From Fistulifera solaris (taxonomy: Eukaryota; Bacillariophyta; Bacillariophyceae; Naviculales; Stauroneidaceae), in contig AP026129.1 in NCBI GenBank assembly GCA_030295235.1, forward strand, positions 868,001-932,000: DNA of 64,000 bases. The letters run 5' to 3'. This document shows positions 21,949 to 33,589 of the stretch, piece by piece. The notes beneath the pieces were generated by a model, which ran no database searches, was not told where the DNA came from, and saw nothing but the letters and a program-made list of their open reading frames with translations. The stretch's first letter is position 1. The number at the start of each line of letters is the position of its first letter. A program made the position numbers and the translations under genes.

Positions 21949-24900
21949 CTATGTCGACGACTCAGAAGACGAATCATCCGAGTCGGAAGAGTCCGAGGAA
22001 ACCGAGCTGAGACTCGAGGAATCCTCATCGCCGTCTGAAAATCTTTGGCTGCTGGGGCCGAGGACGCGATTTCCCTGCGTACCTTGGGGTCCGTTCGATG
22101 ACAAAGGATGTGTGTCGACAAAGGCATTTGCATCGTCTACTGTGCCAGGTGGCTTACTGGTTTGAAAGCGGGCCCATAAATTTTTGCTCGTTAGCAATGT
22201 TCCAAGGACTTCACCGAAAGCCGTACGGTCCTTAGATGACTTCTCGAAGTTCGGTTGCACACTCTTACTTAGTTCCTTCATTTTGACGCGCGCGTCGTAA
22301 ACCGAAAGCGGTCTGTTTCCTGTTACAATCGACTCGAGACCGGCGCTAACCTTTTGCACAAGGTTGACGGCTTTGTTTAAAGGAGACACACAATCACCAC
22401 TTACCGTGGTGCAGACGCCGTCGCCATCCAAAAGATTTTCAACACTATGATGAATTTCGGATGCCGCGCGAACTACGTCCCAAGGCCAGCCGCAATGAGC
22501 AGCCAGCTCGACTCCATAATCAGCGGATACGTTGCATGCCCCAGGCTGCACCTTGTGAGTGTACCGTATCTCACCAATATCATTCTCTCCGGTCGCTTGT
22601 CCAACGGAGGCGGACAAATGGACATTCTGTACGAGCTGTGGATACGTTTCCGCCATACACGTCAGCTGCGGATAGTGCGAGACGAAGAATGTAATGGATT
22701 GTTTCTTGAGCAAGTATTCGCAGGTGGCCCAAGCGATCGCGACGCCATCTTCATTGCTGGTGGCCCGGCCCAGTTCGTCCACTAGCACCAAAGAGCGAGT
22801 GTTGGAGTTGTTGCAAATAAAGGCGGTCTCTTTCATTTCCTGCATGAAAGTCGATATGTTGTGCTCCTGGTCATCTGTATTCCCAATCCGACAGCAGAGC
22901 TGATCACGAATCGGAACAGAGGCTCTCTCGGCCGGTACGTAACTGCCGCACTGGGCCAGTATAGTAATGATTGCGATCTGTTTCAAATAGGTGCTCTTGC
23001 CGCTGCCGTTTATGCCGGAGATAATCGTGAGCGGTTTGCTGGCGGGGGCATACGTGTCATTTGCAACGAATGCTTTATCTTCACCGGCGACCACAATCGG
23101 AAAGTGTCCATTACGGATGACAAAGGCGTTTGTCGCATCTGAAGATTCATCATCCTCACGAAACCGTTCGAAGACCACGGGCCGAGACCACGGAGTTTTG
23201 ACCAATGTGACATGATCGGCAAAGCTATGACACATATCTAGAAGGGCCACTGCGTCACATAACGCAGCTAGCGGATCGTATCGTGCCCGAGCGTAGTCTA
23301 TCACCTCCTGGATGCGATCGTGTGTCATGAGTAGGAGATCTTGTATGTTATCCGTCGCACGAGCATTTAAACTGGCAATTTCTTCCGTCGTACACGTGAT
23401 AAATCGCCCGGCTTTGGCGGGCTGTAGGAACACCGCTGGAAGATCAGAGCCGATTTCTGCTGGGACGGCAAGAAAGTAGCCACGAACGGACGTGTAACGA
23501 ACCTGCACATGAAAGTTGTATATTTCAGCATATTCATCGGCCTTCTTGTGAATGTCATCAACATTTCTCAAAAAGGTTTGGCGAAGAACGGCCATCAAAT
23601 CAGCCTCGTCACATTTAAGAGCGAAACATTCCTTGTGACGCATGGCATGATTGTTTCGCGTGAAGTGTGTGTGCTCAGTGAAAATAGCATTCACGGCTTG
23701 TAACACTTCATCCAGTTCGGGCTGGCTCACCGTAAACACGACGGCTCTTAAAAGATGAAATCGTTGCACCTCGCCCATTCCTCCCAATCCTACCATCAAA
23801 GTAGAACGATCTGTTCGAATGGTTCTCAAATCATCGTCTTGTTGCTGATCTCGTTCGGTTTCACCGAAACGCCGCACCAGCGTCTCCAAGTGGGAATTCA
23901 AAGCCAAGGCCAAGGAAGGAAGCGACGATAAAGTTGTCTTTATGGAAACCAAAGCAGATATTCCACGGCTAGCTACCTTTCGTCGCTGGACAATATTGAC
24001 AGCAGGATCTTCCTTGATGTCCTTTGGGATAAACGCAATATTTGAGAGCATCTTATCTACGTCGGGCAGAGCGGTTAGGTGATCCATGATCTCAAAGAAG
24101 AAATCTGCATCCCCGAGAAAGATATCAACAAGCTCCAAGCGTGTCTGGATGGTGCCTATACTGCTGCTTGGAGACATAAGATTGCTTCGAAGGAGCCGAC
24201 TACCGACAGTTGTTTTGGTCCTGTCGATACAACCAATCAAAGAGTCAGCAACTTTTGCGGTTTTCGCATTCACAAGTAGCTCAAGTTGTAGAATGGAGGA
24301 CCGATCCACTGTCATACGATGAAGCCCACCAGCGTTCACGGAAAGAAAGAGAGAGTTTCTCGCAAAGAACCACCCAAGTTTGTCTGCGTGTAATGCAAGA
24401 CAGCATGCACCGAAGATAGCAGAATGTATTCCTCAACTATCGTCAGATCGTACGTATCGGCCCGAGACACACGTCGCAAGAGCTCTGCCCCTCTCGTCTG
24501 ATCGAAAAATGAGCGGGAAATGAATTTGACGACGCATCCTTCCCCGTTCTCCGTATGAAAAGTCTCCAATATCTTTCGAGCCAATGGGGAATTAGAACGC
24601 CCTTCATTCAGCAGAATTTCATGCGGTCGAAGAATTTCTAGGCAAGCTAGGGTCTCGGCGTAACTTTGTCCGTTCCCTTGTTTGGTTACATGCAGTTGCG
24701 TAGGACTCGATACATCCAGAGACGCCGCGCAAGTCTCACGTGCCAGATTTTCACTAATGGCGCACACCACATGGGCGGGACTGGATGGACTGTGCCACGA
24801 CGCGTCGTTTGTGGTGGCTGCTTTCGAAAAACGAGACGTCACAGATCGTCGAGAAGCAGGCGCACGCATACCACCAGTTGCGCCGGGTGTCGTAGGGAAT

Positions 24901-25121
24901 AGTCGCGTTTGTGCAAGACCCGGCGTTGCAGATCGACGGGATCCGAATTGGTCCGACGCGTCTTCTGCCGCTTCGTAATGTCGAGTAGCATTCGCAACAG
25001 TATCATCATCTAAGATCGATAGGCCCGTAGGCCCGCTGGACTGTGTAACACGATTCCGCGCACCGCGGTTTGTGGTCAAAGATGACTTCGTCGGGCGCTT
25101 CCGTTTCGCTGACAAGGACAT
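21949..25121 (-). CDS. MSH4: MutS homologue MSH4 (meiotic)
   Basis: This is a protein of about 1,057 residues. The N-terminal 250 residues are Ser/Thr/Arg-rich and poorly conserved. The MutS connector, clamp and ATPase domains follow. Walker A is GINGSGKSTYLKQIA, Walker B is LVLVDELGRATSNEDG, and the ABC signature-adjacent block is DQEHNISTFMQEMKE. The lack of an N-terminal mismatch-binding domain and the GSYVPAERASVPI segment favour MSH4 over MSH2/3/6. With MSH5 it would stabilise meiotic recombination intermediates. The C-terminus is a long Ser/Asp-rich acidic tail. A one-base deficit at 24340-24344 splits the frame between LRETLSFF and VNAGGLHRM; restoring it gives exactly 1,058 codons. 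Confidence 0.9.
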
Positions 25122-25866
25122 TTATGATGTATTATGAGAATGATTTCAATTGTGTACACAAAACGCAAAGGATCCGAAGATGTATCGTATTGCGCTCCTT
25201 ACATACTCCCGCAGATCAAAAATGGCATTGCTGTGTTGGTTGCAAGTTTTGGGTCCTCAAAATGTCAAAGAGAGCCAGGCAGGCTAAAAATGGCGCGCCA
25301 CAGGTGCAAAAACCCCGCACACGCCGTACTTTTTGTCGAGGAGCAACCCAGAAGTCGTTTCGCGACAGATAAAAAGCAATTTCTTGGTCCTTGAAACATT
25401 TTCATTTAAAAACATGAGTTCACGGCATGCAATGAATTATGTAGTATGTTTCAACATCAAAGCACTTTGCGGATGGTGACGAGCGCACAGCGCACCTGCT
25501 CGGCCGCAACAAAATCTCACACCTGAGGTAGAAGTCTAAAAACGGATACCGGTGCGTAACGCACATATTATAAAGGTGCACAACTCTATGACCACAGGTT
25601 AACGGTTAACGTCATTTTACCTGCCATTTCATTACTACTATCTACCGGGTCTTTTTCGTGGAACTGGTTTCATCTTTGGCGATCGTCGCAAAAAAATGTT
25701 CGCCTTTTTTCTCTCATTTTTTCTCTTGCCCTTGCACCGTATCAGGAAAGTTCGCAAATTGCTCTGCATACCAAAGACAACTGTAAGTCAAAGACCCATT
25801 CCATGTAGAACAAGCTCTTGAATTACTGATAATTCTTGCTGAATCATTCCCTATCAAAGAAGAATC
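25122..25866. other. Divergent intergenic region
   Basis: No gene is supported. It contains GATACCGGTGCG near 25546, a TATAAAG motif near 25570 and a GGTTAAC direct repeat near 25597. It separates the MSH4 start from a plus-strand gene and probably contains both promoters. Confidence 0.5.
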
Positions 25867-27175
25867 ATGACGACGACAAAGGCAACACGAGAAGCGTCAC
25901 GACTTCAAGCTCGAAAGTGGTTCGAGGAGCGGAAAAGTCGCAAGATGAAAGTTTGTGATGAGTCCGCTACTTCGAATGAATCCAAAACAGATGTTCCATT
26001 GACAAAGGCGTCCAAGCGCACGACCCCTTCGCGCAAAAGGAAAGTACACAGACGAACGCCCGTGAATTTCCGAAGCCGAGACGCACGACCCGCTCTACAC
26101 GTGCTACAAAAGAGGATGACTCGGTGGCTTCATCTTCTTCTCAGGGTTCTACCAGCTCACTCCGTAAGCTCATCAAGCGAGTGACTCGGCCCTTGAAAAA
26201 GAACGCCGTAGCGAAGGATACGTCCAGTAAGGGTGACCAAAAGCGACCTCAGCGAAAGTCTTTGTCAGCACCTGCTCCAATCGTTACTTCAGAACGGAGA
26301 GTCACTCGTTCTCGAAAGACAGAAGATGCTGCTGTTGAGGACGTTGCCGACCCTACTCCGTCGAAAATGAGCACCACGAAGAAGTCGAATCGCGCACGTC
26401 AGCCGGTTTCGAAAGTAGAGTTGCAAACAATGCTATCCCCAGCACTGGGGTCGCTTCAGAAAATTGTCTCGCCTACAGACTCTCTGTCTACCACATTTTC
26501 GCATTTGGAAGACATGTCGTTTTCCGGTATCGCTGCTTCAGTGGCTGAATTTGCAGTGGAAGAGATTGCAATCTTTAAATGCGACGAATCTGAGTCTGTC
26601 CATGTTGTGGAAACCGAATCCAGTGTGATGGCGCCTAACTCGATCGACACGCCTGCTTCTTGTATTTCAGTTGATGAAAATGCGAAAAGTTTCGGAGGCA
26701 AAGTCCTCGATGAAAAGAGAACTCATTTCATGAGCTGATTCTTGTTGCTACTGAGGAAGATTCGGTCGACCCTTACACTGGCCAGGAAGAGAACTTGCAG
26801 GTCGAAGCAGGTTACGAGGTCACTGCAGTAACTAAAACGTTTCCTATCGATGTAACCTTGGTGTACGCCGCAGTGATGATCGTCATCGTTATCCTACTGG
26901 TGGCCATGTCCGTCTTTGTCCAATCAAAGACTGTACAAGGCGAGCTTGCTGCCCGTGATGGTTCGATCGAAGATTATATTCGATTCGTTACCAAGAACGA
27001 GGCGAGTCACTTTGCCTTACACTATAGCAAGGAGTTACAAACTATGTTGACGGACAGCTGGCGACGCGATGTATCCATGGCAGCTATTGGAGGTTTTTAC
27101 AGCCTTTCCTTCTTCAAATATCCTAAAATTACATTTGCGGCGAGCGTATTAGCTATGGGCGCGGTCTTTTTGTGA
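25867..27175 (+). CDS. Basic, single-pass or tail-anchored protein of unknown function
   Basis: This is a predicted 436-residue protein of unknown family. The first two thirds are rich in Lys, Arg, Ser and Thr (TKASKRTTPSRKR, PKPRRTTRSTRATKEDD), with many possible phosphorylation sites and a nuclear-localisation character. A strong transmembrane helix (VTLVYAAVMIVIVILLVAMSVF) follows, then a globular stretch (DYIRFVTKNEASHFALHYS) and a final hydrophobic segment. Two single-base deficits, at about 26039-26043 and 26714-26717, split it into three frames. Restoring each gives convincing junctions (RESTQTNARE and DEKENSFHEL) and whole codons. A basic tail plus membrane anchor resembles inner-nuclear-membrane proteins; that is inference only. 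Confidence 0.6.
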
Positions 27176-27632
27176 TGAAGTAGAAGAAACCTTTGCTCTG
27201 TGGATCATGTTGTTATCTATGATAATCTTCTACTAAGCCTCAATCCTTTACTTGCGATTTGCTAGAATCCAAAATCAAATAAGCTTCAATGCATGCAGAG
27301 ATTTAACATTTATAGCTATTAAGTCGAGCGTTTGAATCTCTGGCTATAGAGCAAAAACAAGCTGGTACAACTTGAAGTTAAGTCGAGATGCAAGCAGTTT
27401 TGTAGACACACGGTCTGGGGCAGTGCGTAGTGCGTACGATGTCCGCGCTCAATGGAAAGGTGCAAGATACCTTCGCCTCATCTTCGAAAGCAACAAATGG
27501 CGTGCCTTTCATTTTCAATTTCAATATCATCTTGTTGAACCAGTGAAGCCAATTCCAGGTTAAACCAACATATAGCTTACATAGACCTTACGCAGCAAAA
27601 TCTTAACGAGCCACACCGCTTTTTGCACTAGA
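27176..27632. other. Intergenic region
   Basis: No gene is supported in these 457 bp. It is probably the 3' UTR of the upstream gene and the promoter of the acyltransferase. Confidence 0.4.
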
Positions 27633-28908
27633 ATGCTACAATCAATTTTTGGCGACAAGCTTATCGACGATGACCGAGAAGCCGTTTTAACGTTTTCATT
27701 GCCGGCCATGGAGGGCACATTCGCCCTTTACCCACCGAAGCTCATCTTTTGGGTACAATTATTGGTTGTAAGTCCTCTTCGACATGAGAGTCGACCGATT
27801 TCAGGATGAATGAGCTTCTCACGCTGGCTTGAAACAGCTGTTCTTCCTACAAACCTTTACGCAAATGTTGTATGCAGCTTTCATTTACAAGTTTATTGTG
27901 AAACAAAGACGCTCGAGCTCCGCTTATTTGCTTGGCTTTGGTCTCGTCATACCGTCCGCTCTTTCTGCGCCTTACCCCATTCTGGAGTATTTTCTCATAC
28001 AAAACAAAACGCTCAAGCTTTCTATGGGTACAATGCCACTCATCGTCGCATTTCGATGCATCGAAGCTATGTATGACACATCTCCCCATTCGGTCGAAGA
28101 AAGCTTATGGAACTATGTGACATACTACACGAGTCTTTCTCATTTTGAATGGGATCCAAAAACGAAAACTCGGCGCCGATGTACAGCATTGGATTTTGGG
28201 GCTATTCTTTGGCGCTTACTATGTCACTTTCATTTGGCCGGCTTGATGCTTTCACTTGCTATGCACTTCAACTATCAACTGCTGCCGACCAAGGTGAATC
28301 TGCACGAGTACAATTTGACTTGGGAACTTTTTTCGCCCGCGCATTTGGTGAATGCTTACATGTTGGCAATCCTGGCGTTCTTTATGCTTGCAGTTGGCTT
28401 TGAAATGGCTTCGTTTGGAGACAATTTGAAAGGTTTTTTGACCAAGCAACCCTTTTATAACCCTCTCTTCACGAGTCGATCACCGAGCGAGTTCTGGGGT
28501 CGAAAATGGAACATGACTATTCATCGATTACTAAAGCATGGAGCCTACATGCCTGCCCGACAATACCTCTCGATGCACTTGTCGTACTTCGTGACGTTTC
28601 TCGCTTCAGGCTTATTACACGATTATAGCTGGACCGTAATGTATTACCAGTATGGCCAGCCACTAGCCTATCATCCGGCGTTCTTTAAAACAACGGCGTT
28701 TTTCCTCTGGAATTACATCCTCATGGCTATTGAGCACGAAACGCAGCATATGTGGGGATTCACGAAGCGGTTGCCGACGATTGTTGTGTCAACACTAGTG
28801 GTCCTGACCGCGCTGCCTTTCTCACATTGGTATACTGGCGATTGGGTGGCCAGCAACTATTTCGCGGAGTTCGCAATGGGATTATGGTTTATCCGTAAGG
28901 TAGCCTAG
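27633..28908 (+). CDS. MBOAT acyltransferase, wax-synthase-like (wax ester/DGAT type)
   Basis: This is a 401-residue polytopic membrane protein in two exons (27633-27767 and 27838-28908), phase 0, with GTAAGT and CAG ends. Motifs typical of the wax-synthase branch of MBOATs are SPSEFWGRKWNMTIHRLLKHG and ASGLLHDYSW, whose His is the likely catalytic residue, within eight or more hydrophobic segments. The family transfers acyl groups from acyl-CoA to alcohols or diacylglycerol at the ER, forming wax esters or triacylglycerol. The substrate cannot be set from sequence. The frame is clean and the N-terminus agrees with relatives. In a lipid-storing diatom it is a candidate neutral-lipid enzyme. 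Confidence 0.85.
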
Positions 28909-29381
28909 ACCAGATCCGCGACTCCTTGGCACAGCTGCTATTTGAGTCTCAGCTTTCAATAACAGAGATCATTAATTGGTGATGTTTTTATCTTATTGCG
29001 TTTATCTTATTTGCTGTATTTACGGATTTAATTGTCATAGTTCACCTTAGCTTATAGGCATTATTTTATTTTCCCCATTTCGAAAGTACCAGCATGCCGG
29101 AGGTGCGCGAACCGTGAACCGCAAATCGCGAACGTTTGCGAGTGAATGTGATGTTATAGGTCCTTGAATGTGATTGGCTGACTGGTGATCCGTTGGATGT
29201 GAAAAAAGTAGTCGGCGGTTAAACACAATATTTTTAGCTCTATGCAATTAATGCCGCGCGTTTCAGCTGTACGATTACTGACTGGATGGATTTTTTCTCA
29301 ACGATTGCGCGCACATTTTCATTATATTATTATTACTGTCGAAAGCCATTAAAGTAATCTATTGACGCCTCGACATCAGCA
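28909..29381. other. Intergenic region
   Basis: No gene is supported. It is AT-rich, with the probable 3' UTR of the acyltransferase and the promoter of the BspA-like gene. Confidence 0.4.
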
Positions 29382-30926
29382 ATGGGGCGTGTAACACGAT
29401 CGAATGGCAAGCTCTACTGGCTGGTTACATCAATTAGCTGTCCGCTGATCATCATTACTGTTTCTTTTTCCGTTCGATATGCTCGCCGACCGACAATTTA
29501 TTCGGAAATTAGTGATGGAGACTCGTTAAGTCCAACCCCACCCAATAATGTTCCAGTGAGCGCACCCTCGAGCGCGGGAGAGACTCAAGCGCCGACTCCG
29601 AAACCGTATCCTTGCTTGACTTCGCAAAGGGAACTATATTATGCAGTGGACCGCTACTGGAGTGATTCCACCCGAGCGATGGTGGAGGGAAAATACGGGC
29701 CCATCGAGAATTGGTGTTTTCCTACGGTGACCAGTCTTTCAAAAGTTTTTGATATGGAGCGCAATCCTGGTCTAATAAAAGGATCGTACGACTTTTTATC
29801 TGAATGGGACATGAGCCTTGTGGAGGATACAACCTATATGTTTCAAGGAAATACACATTTTGACGGAAGGGGATTAGATAACTGGAACGTGTCTAGTGTG
29901 AGAAATATGGCTGGAATGTTTCAGGGTAAGCAGACGTGACTACGAGCAGGCGCTCTTGTGTCTTCCTGTCTCACTTAATTTCCTCCATAATCAATCAATG
30001 AAGGTGCTTCCAATTTCAACGGCAACTTGAGCGATTGGGACGTATCATCTGTGGAAGACATGGCTTCGCTCTTTCAAGGAGCATTGATTTTTGATGGCGA
30101 TATATCGCGATGGATAACTTCACGTGTTACTTCTATGTCACACATGTTTGCAGGGGGAAACGCGGGATCTACTTCGTTTCGTGGGGGTATCGGAAGTTGG
30201 GACGTTTCGCACGTGCGAGATATGTCGTGGATGTTCGCAGGTGCTAGTCGCTTTAACGATGATTTGTCAAAATGGCACACTCGACATGTTACAGATTTTA
30301 GCTGCATGTTTCTAGATGCTTCTTCGTTCGGTAGCGACTTGGAAAAGTGGGAAGTAGCGTCAGCTGAAGATCTTTCTTTCATGTTCGCCAACGCAACTAG
30401 CTTTCAAAGTCACTTATCAAAATGGAAAACGTCCAAGGTTGAAAGTATGAGTGGTATGTTCAGCGGGGCAACGCAGTTCAATGGCGACATATCGGCATGG
30501 GATGTTTCTTCTGTTAAGGACATGTCGAGTATGTTTTCGAAAGCCACTTCTTTTGACGCTGATCTCTCTGAGTGGGAGACATCAAGTGTCACTGCAATGG
30601 AGTTGATGTTTAGCGAAGCAACATCCTTTCGAGGCAGCAGCTTATCGTGGTGGGATGTATCATCCGTTGAGGTTATGGATTGGATGTTTCGGGGTGCTTT
30701 TAGATTCAATGCCAATCTGACGAGATGGGATGTTTCAAATGTTTGGTCTATGGTAGGCATGTTTGAAGGAGCATCTTCATTTTACAATAACCTTTGTCCG
30801 TGGGGTGGTATCCTGAGTCCAAGCGTTCGAATAGATGGGATGTTCACCAGCACATCATGTCCACGCGAAACGGATCCGATTCTGTATGCTGACATTCCCG
30901 GGCCGCTATGCTTTGCTTGCTCATGA
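29382..30926 (+). CDS. DUF285 (BspA-like) repeat protein, type II membrane anchor
   Basis: Two exons (29382-29925 and 30004-30926) encode about 488 residues. After a short cytosolic end and one transmembrane segment (LVTSISCPLIIITVSFSV) comes a Pro/Ser/Thr-rich linker. Tandem units of about 25 residues follow, of the pattern W-DVSSV-DMS-MF-GA--F, as in NWNVSSVRNMAGMFQG and SAWDVSSVKDMSSMF. These are the mycoplasma-lipoprotein/BspA-like (DUF285, LRR-type) repeats, of which about nine are visible. In protists the family forms large gene sets and is thought to act at the cell surface in adhesion or recognition. The final block is Cys-containing (SSFYNNLCPWGG). The intron lies between repeats, a common position for repeat gain. 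Confidence 0.85.
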
Positions 30927-31052
30927 GAACTAGCGCATCTGAAAAAGTTCATTAGCAGAAAGATTGCTAACGAAGTGATAGAGATAGATGAAACAAATTA
31001 TGTTTTACTAGCTGATCGATCATGCAACATCCATAGAAGACTATGCAATGGG

Positions 31053-31697
31053 TTAGAAAGTCCAATAGCTGTCGTTCTCGGCTTTTAGCGCATCAGAGTT
31101 ACAGCTCGATTTCCTTTTAATCAAATTGTGCTCAATGTGTTCGACTGTCAACAGCTGACGAGCTCTCTCGGCATCCAGTATGTCCTTGATTAATCGCTCA
31201 CTGGCTGTTTCATGAAAGTCATTCCAACAATTCTTTTCATTACCTTTTGAGCGCGAAACACCGGAGGAGGTAAGAACTTCGCGCTTTTCTTCGAAACGAT
31301 CGGCACGCTGTGTAAGAAACTCGTGTTCCTTCAGCTTGATTGCCGTTGGCATAGCCCCATAAGCGGTGTTGCCTAATCTCGTTGCGCCACAAGATACCTG
31401 CTCATTCTTTTGCCGCAAGGCTTCGACGACCAGGTTGTTTGTAATGTGCTCCACGGAAAACAGTTGACGAATTCGCTCCTCTCGAACGATGTTTTGTGAT
31501 ACGATCTCCTCCTCCGATTGCGAACGCTGGTTCCAATACTGTGTATCCCTGATATGACTAGGATTCGGTGGTTTTCCAGGCTCGGTTTCACTTCGTCGTC
31601 CTGCAAGAAGATTATATGGAGAAGAACTGATAAATCCTTGGAAAGCTTCGCCGGCTGGGAGAAGATCCGGTTCTTTTGGTTTGCGATTGGGTGGCAT
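31053..31697 (-). CDS. YW-motif protein 1, unknown family
   Basis: This is an intact 214-residue, highly charged soluble protein. It has two copies of a helix-like unit: LFSVEHITNNLVVEALRQKNE and LLTVEHIEHNLIKRK. Its end ENDSYWTF matches a motif repeated in the divergently transcribed gene at 32579. DTQYWNQRSQSEEE is a further YW site. No signal peptide or known domain is visible. The two genes share the order (S/T)V-x-x-I-x-x-NL(V/I) followed by END-x-YW, so I take them as paralogues of a diatom family. Function is unknown. Confidence 0.65.
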   Translation of the reverse strand: MPPNRKPKEPDLLPAGEAFQGFISSSPYNLLAGRRSETEPGKPPNPSHIRDTQYWNQRSQSEEEIVSQNIVREERIRQLFSVEHITNNLVVEALRQKNEQVSCGATRLGNTAYGAMPTAIKLKEHEFLTQRADRFEEKREVLTSSGVSRSKGNEKNCWNDFHETASERLIKDILDAERARQLLTVEHIEHNLIKRKSSCNSDALKAENDSYWTF

Positions 31698-32578
31698 GAG
31701 GTAATGATTGTGGGAAGAGCACTGACTGTGGAAGTTTGGGTATCAGTAAGGCTGCACAATGTGCCGATCGATCTTCCTATTTAGTTTGATCGGTCAACAG
31801 TGAGCGGTGAGCGGGTGTGAAAGTTAATACGTACAGTCTATCTGCTTTGCTTTGGTACCGAAAAGTCTCCATCTCACTTTAACATTCCAAATTTTTCTTT
31901 TACCTTTTGTTGAATGCCGCAAGCCGAACCCCAGGTTTTGTTTGTAAAAATCCGAGGACAGCTTGCAAGTACACATAACACGAGAGAAAAGGCGATACCA
32001 GGTACTTTTAGCATTCAATAAATGCAAAAGAAAAGTTGAAACAAAGAAACAAGTGGTAGACAAACTTCCATGTTCCATGTCATCCAAAGAAGATTCGTCG
32101 TTGACAGCAATGTGTCAGCTGTTTCTTCTGAGATGTGTGAGACGCGATAAGGGATAAGGGATCTTACCTGGTACGAGAAAAACGGCGCAGAAATCGGAGA
32201 CTGGAGAACAGTTCTTTCCGAGCGCAATGCACAAACCGGTACAGCGGTACCGGTACCGTACGTCACCACAACTTGAAATACCACAGACCATACCAGGTAG
32301 AAGGTAGACGCCCAGACTTGTACATAAAGTACTCTATGAACTGACACCAACGACTTCGAACTTCGAACACCAGGTGGAGGTCACGGCCACGACCTTGTAA
32401 GTTGCAAGCAAGGCAAAGCTGATGTTTTCTTTCCAAAACCTTTTCGATTGATCAATTCAACAGCTTCTCATCGTCAACTTCTTGAAGACTCTTGTTTCAA
32501 TTAAAATTATCATTACCATTAAGATAACAGGAAAGCCATCGCGTCTCGTTTTAAATAGTGAAGAAGTTTCAAGATATC
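31698..32578. promoter_or_regulatory. Divergent promoter region with four palindrome sites
   Basis: This 880-bp non-coding region lies between the two YW-motif genes. It holds TACCAGGTAC at about 31996, TACCTGGTAC at 32165, a GGTACAGCGGTACCGGTACCGTAC cluster at about 32238-32262, and TACCAGGTA at 32291. This is the densest set in the window and suggests shared regulation of the paralogues. Confidence 0.5.
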
Positions 32579-33159
32579 ATGGCACCCAACAAGAAGCACG
32601 CGACGCATCTTTCCCACACTTTGGCGACACTTCGAGTGATACGAGCGAAAAGCACCGATTATCAAACTCCCACTTCAGTTGTCGATAGCGCTTCCTACTG
32701 GGAATGGCCTTCAACAACTTCCATCGATTTCTCTGTTGGGCGTATCGAATCAAATTTGGTTGTCGCTGCTAAACGGCGTTTTGTGTCGTCATTACAACCC
32801 GAAAATGACGATTATTGGGCCGAGAGTGATCAAATTTCTATTCGCAAAGGTGAAAGTCAAATAACTCCGCAAGAGCGAATTAACTCGATTGATTATTGGG
32901 CGGAAGAGTCATACGAACCTACTCGGAGTGATGTTTATTGGAATACTGCGTCTCTTATCACCCACAAGACGATTCGCAATCCACATCTTGTTGAAGCCAA
33001 ATCGGATAATTATTGGCAAGAGAGGGTACATGATCGTAGCAACTCGGACGCATATTGGCAGAAGCTTTGCCGTCTCAGAATTATTGGACGTGGAATGTCG
33101 AGTCCAAAACAGAGAGCGACAACTACTGGGATTGGGCAGCTTTTGTGCCAACTTTCTAA
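32579..33159 (+). CDS. YW-motif protein 2, unknown family
   Basis: The protein of about 193 residues starts MAPNKKHATH. It consists largely of short units ending in a Tyr-Trp pair preceded by Asp or Asn: DSASYWEW, ENDDYWAES, SIDYWAEE, SDVYWNT, SDNYWQER, NSDAYW, QNYWTW and SDNYWDW. Between units 1 and 2 sits FSVGRIESNLVVAAKRR, which aligns with the helix unit of the divergent gene. A base is missing at about 33059-33063: restoring it exposes the last two YW units and a stop (VPTF end) and makes 194 codons. There is no signal peptide. The regularly spaced aromatic pairs in an acidic background suggest a binding scaffold. Confidence 0.65.
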
Positions 33160-33180
33160 TAACGAAGCAGACGTCTCACT

Positions 33181-33522
33181 TCAGCTACAGCTTTCTATGA
33201 ATAGATTATAATAATAAATAAAACAAGCAATTTCTAGAACCTTAGTCGCATCCCTTCTGCTTGGGCTAATGCACGTAAGATCAAGAAGGTTCGAGTTTGT
33301 GTTAATCGTGGTACGTGTAAGATTTATCGGTACTATTGTCAGTCGTGTTTCATCTAGGGGGCCAATCGTTCGAAGTTTTGCTCCTGCCACTCCACTCATA
33401 ATCAGTCTTCGTCCATCACAACTTAAATAAACAATCCGTACTGCCGAAAATGAAGAGCCACGATCACACCACGAGTTACGCTTGCTTGCGCTTTCATCGC
33501 TAGTGTTATTTTGAATACTCAT
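33181..33522 (-). CDS. Small open frame, doubtful
   Basis: This is a 113-codon frame with an ATG, diverging from the 33590 frame across 67 bp. It is Ser/Arg-rich with no recognisable domain. Composition is plausible for coding, but there is no independent support, and its 3' end lies 21 bp from the stop of the YW-motif gene. Treat it as tentative. Confidence 0.3.
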   Translation of the reverse strand: MSIQNNTSDESASKRNSWCDRGSSFSAVRIVYLSCDGRRLIMSGVAGAKLRTIGPLDETRLTIVPINLTRTTINTNSNLLDLTCISPSRRDATKVLEIACFIYYYNLFIESCS

Positions 33523-33589
33523 TAAAATGCATCGAGGCGGAAGCTGTAACTATTAAATCAATTTTAGAAGGCTTACGAATATTCAAACG

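Noticed and set aside
32238-32262. GGTACC-rich stretch as a possible tRNA or snRNA
   Set aside because: No tRNA arms, box sequences or conserved snRNA elements are visible; it fits the promoter palindrome pattern better.
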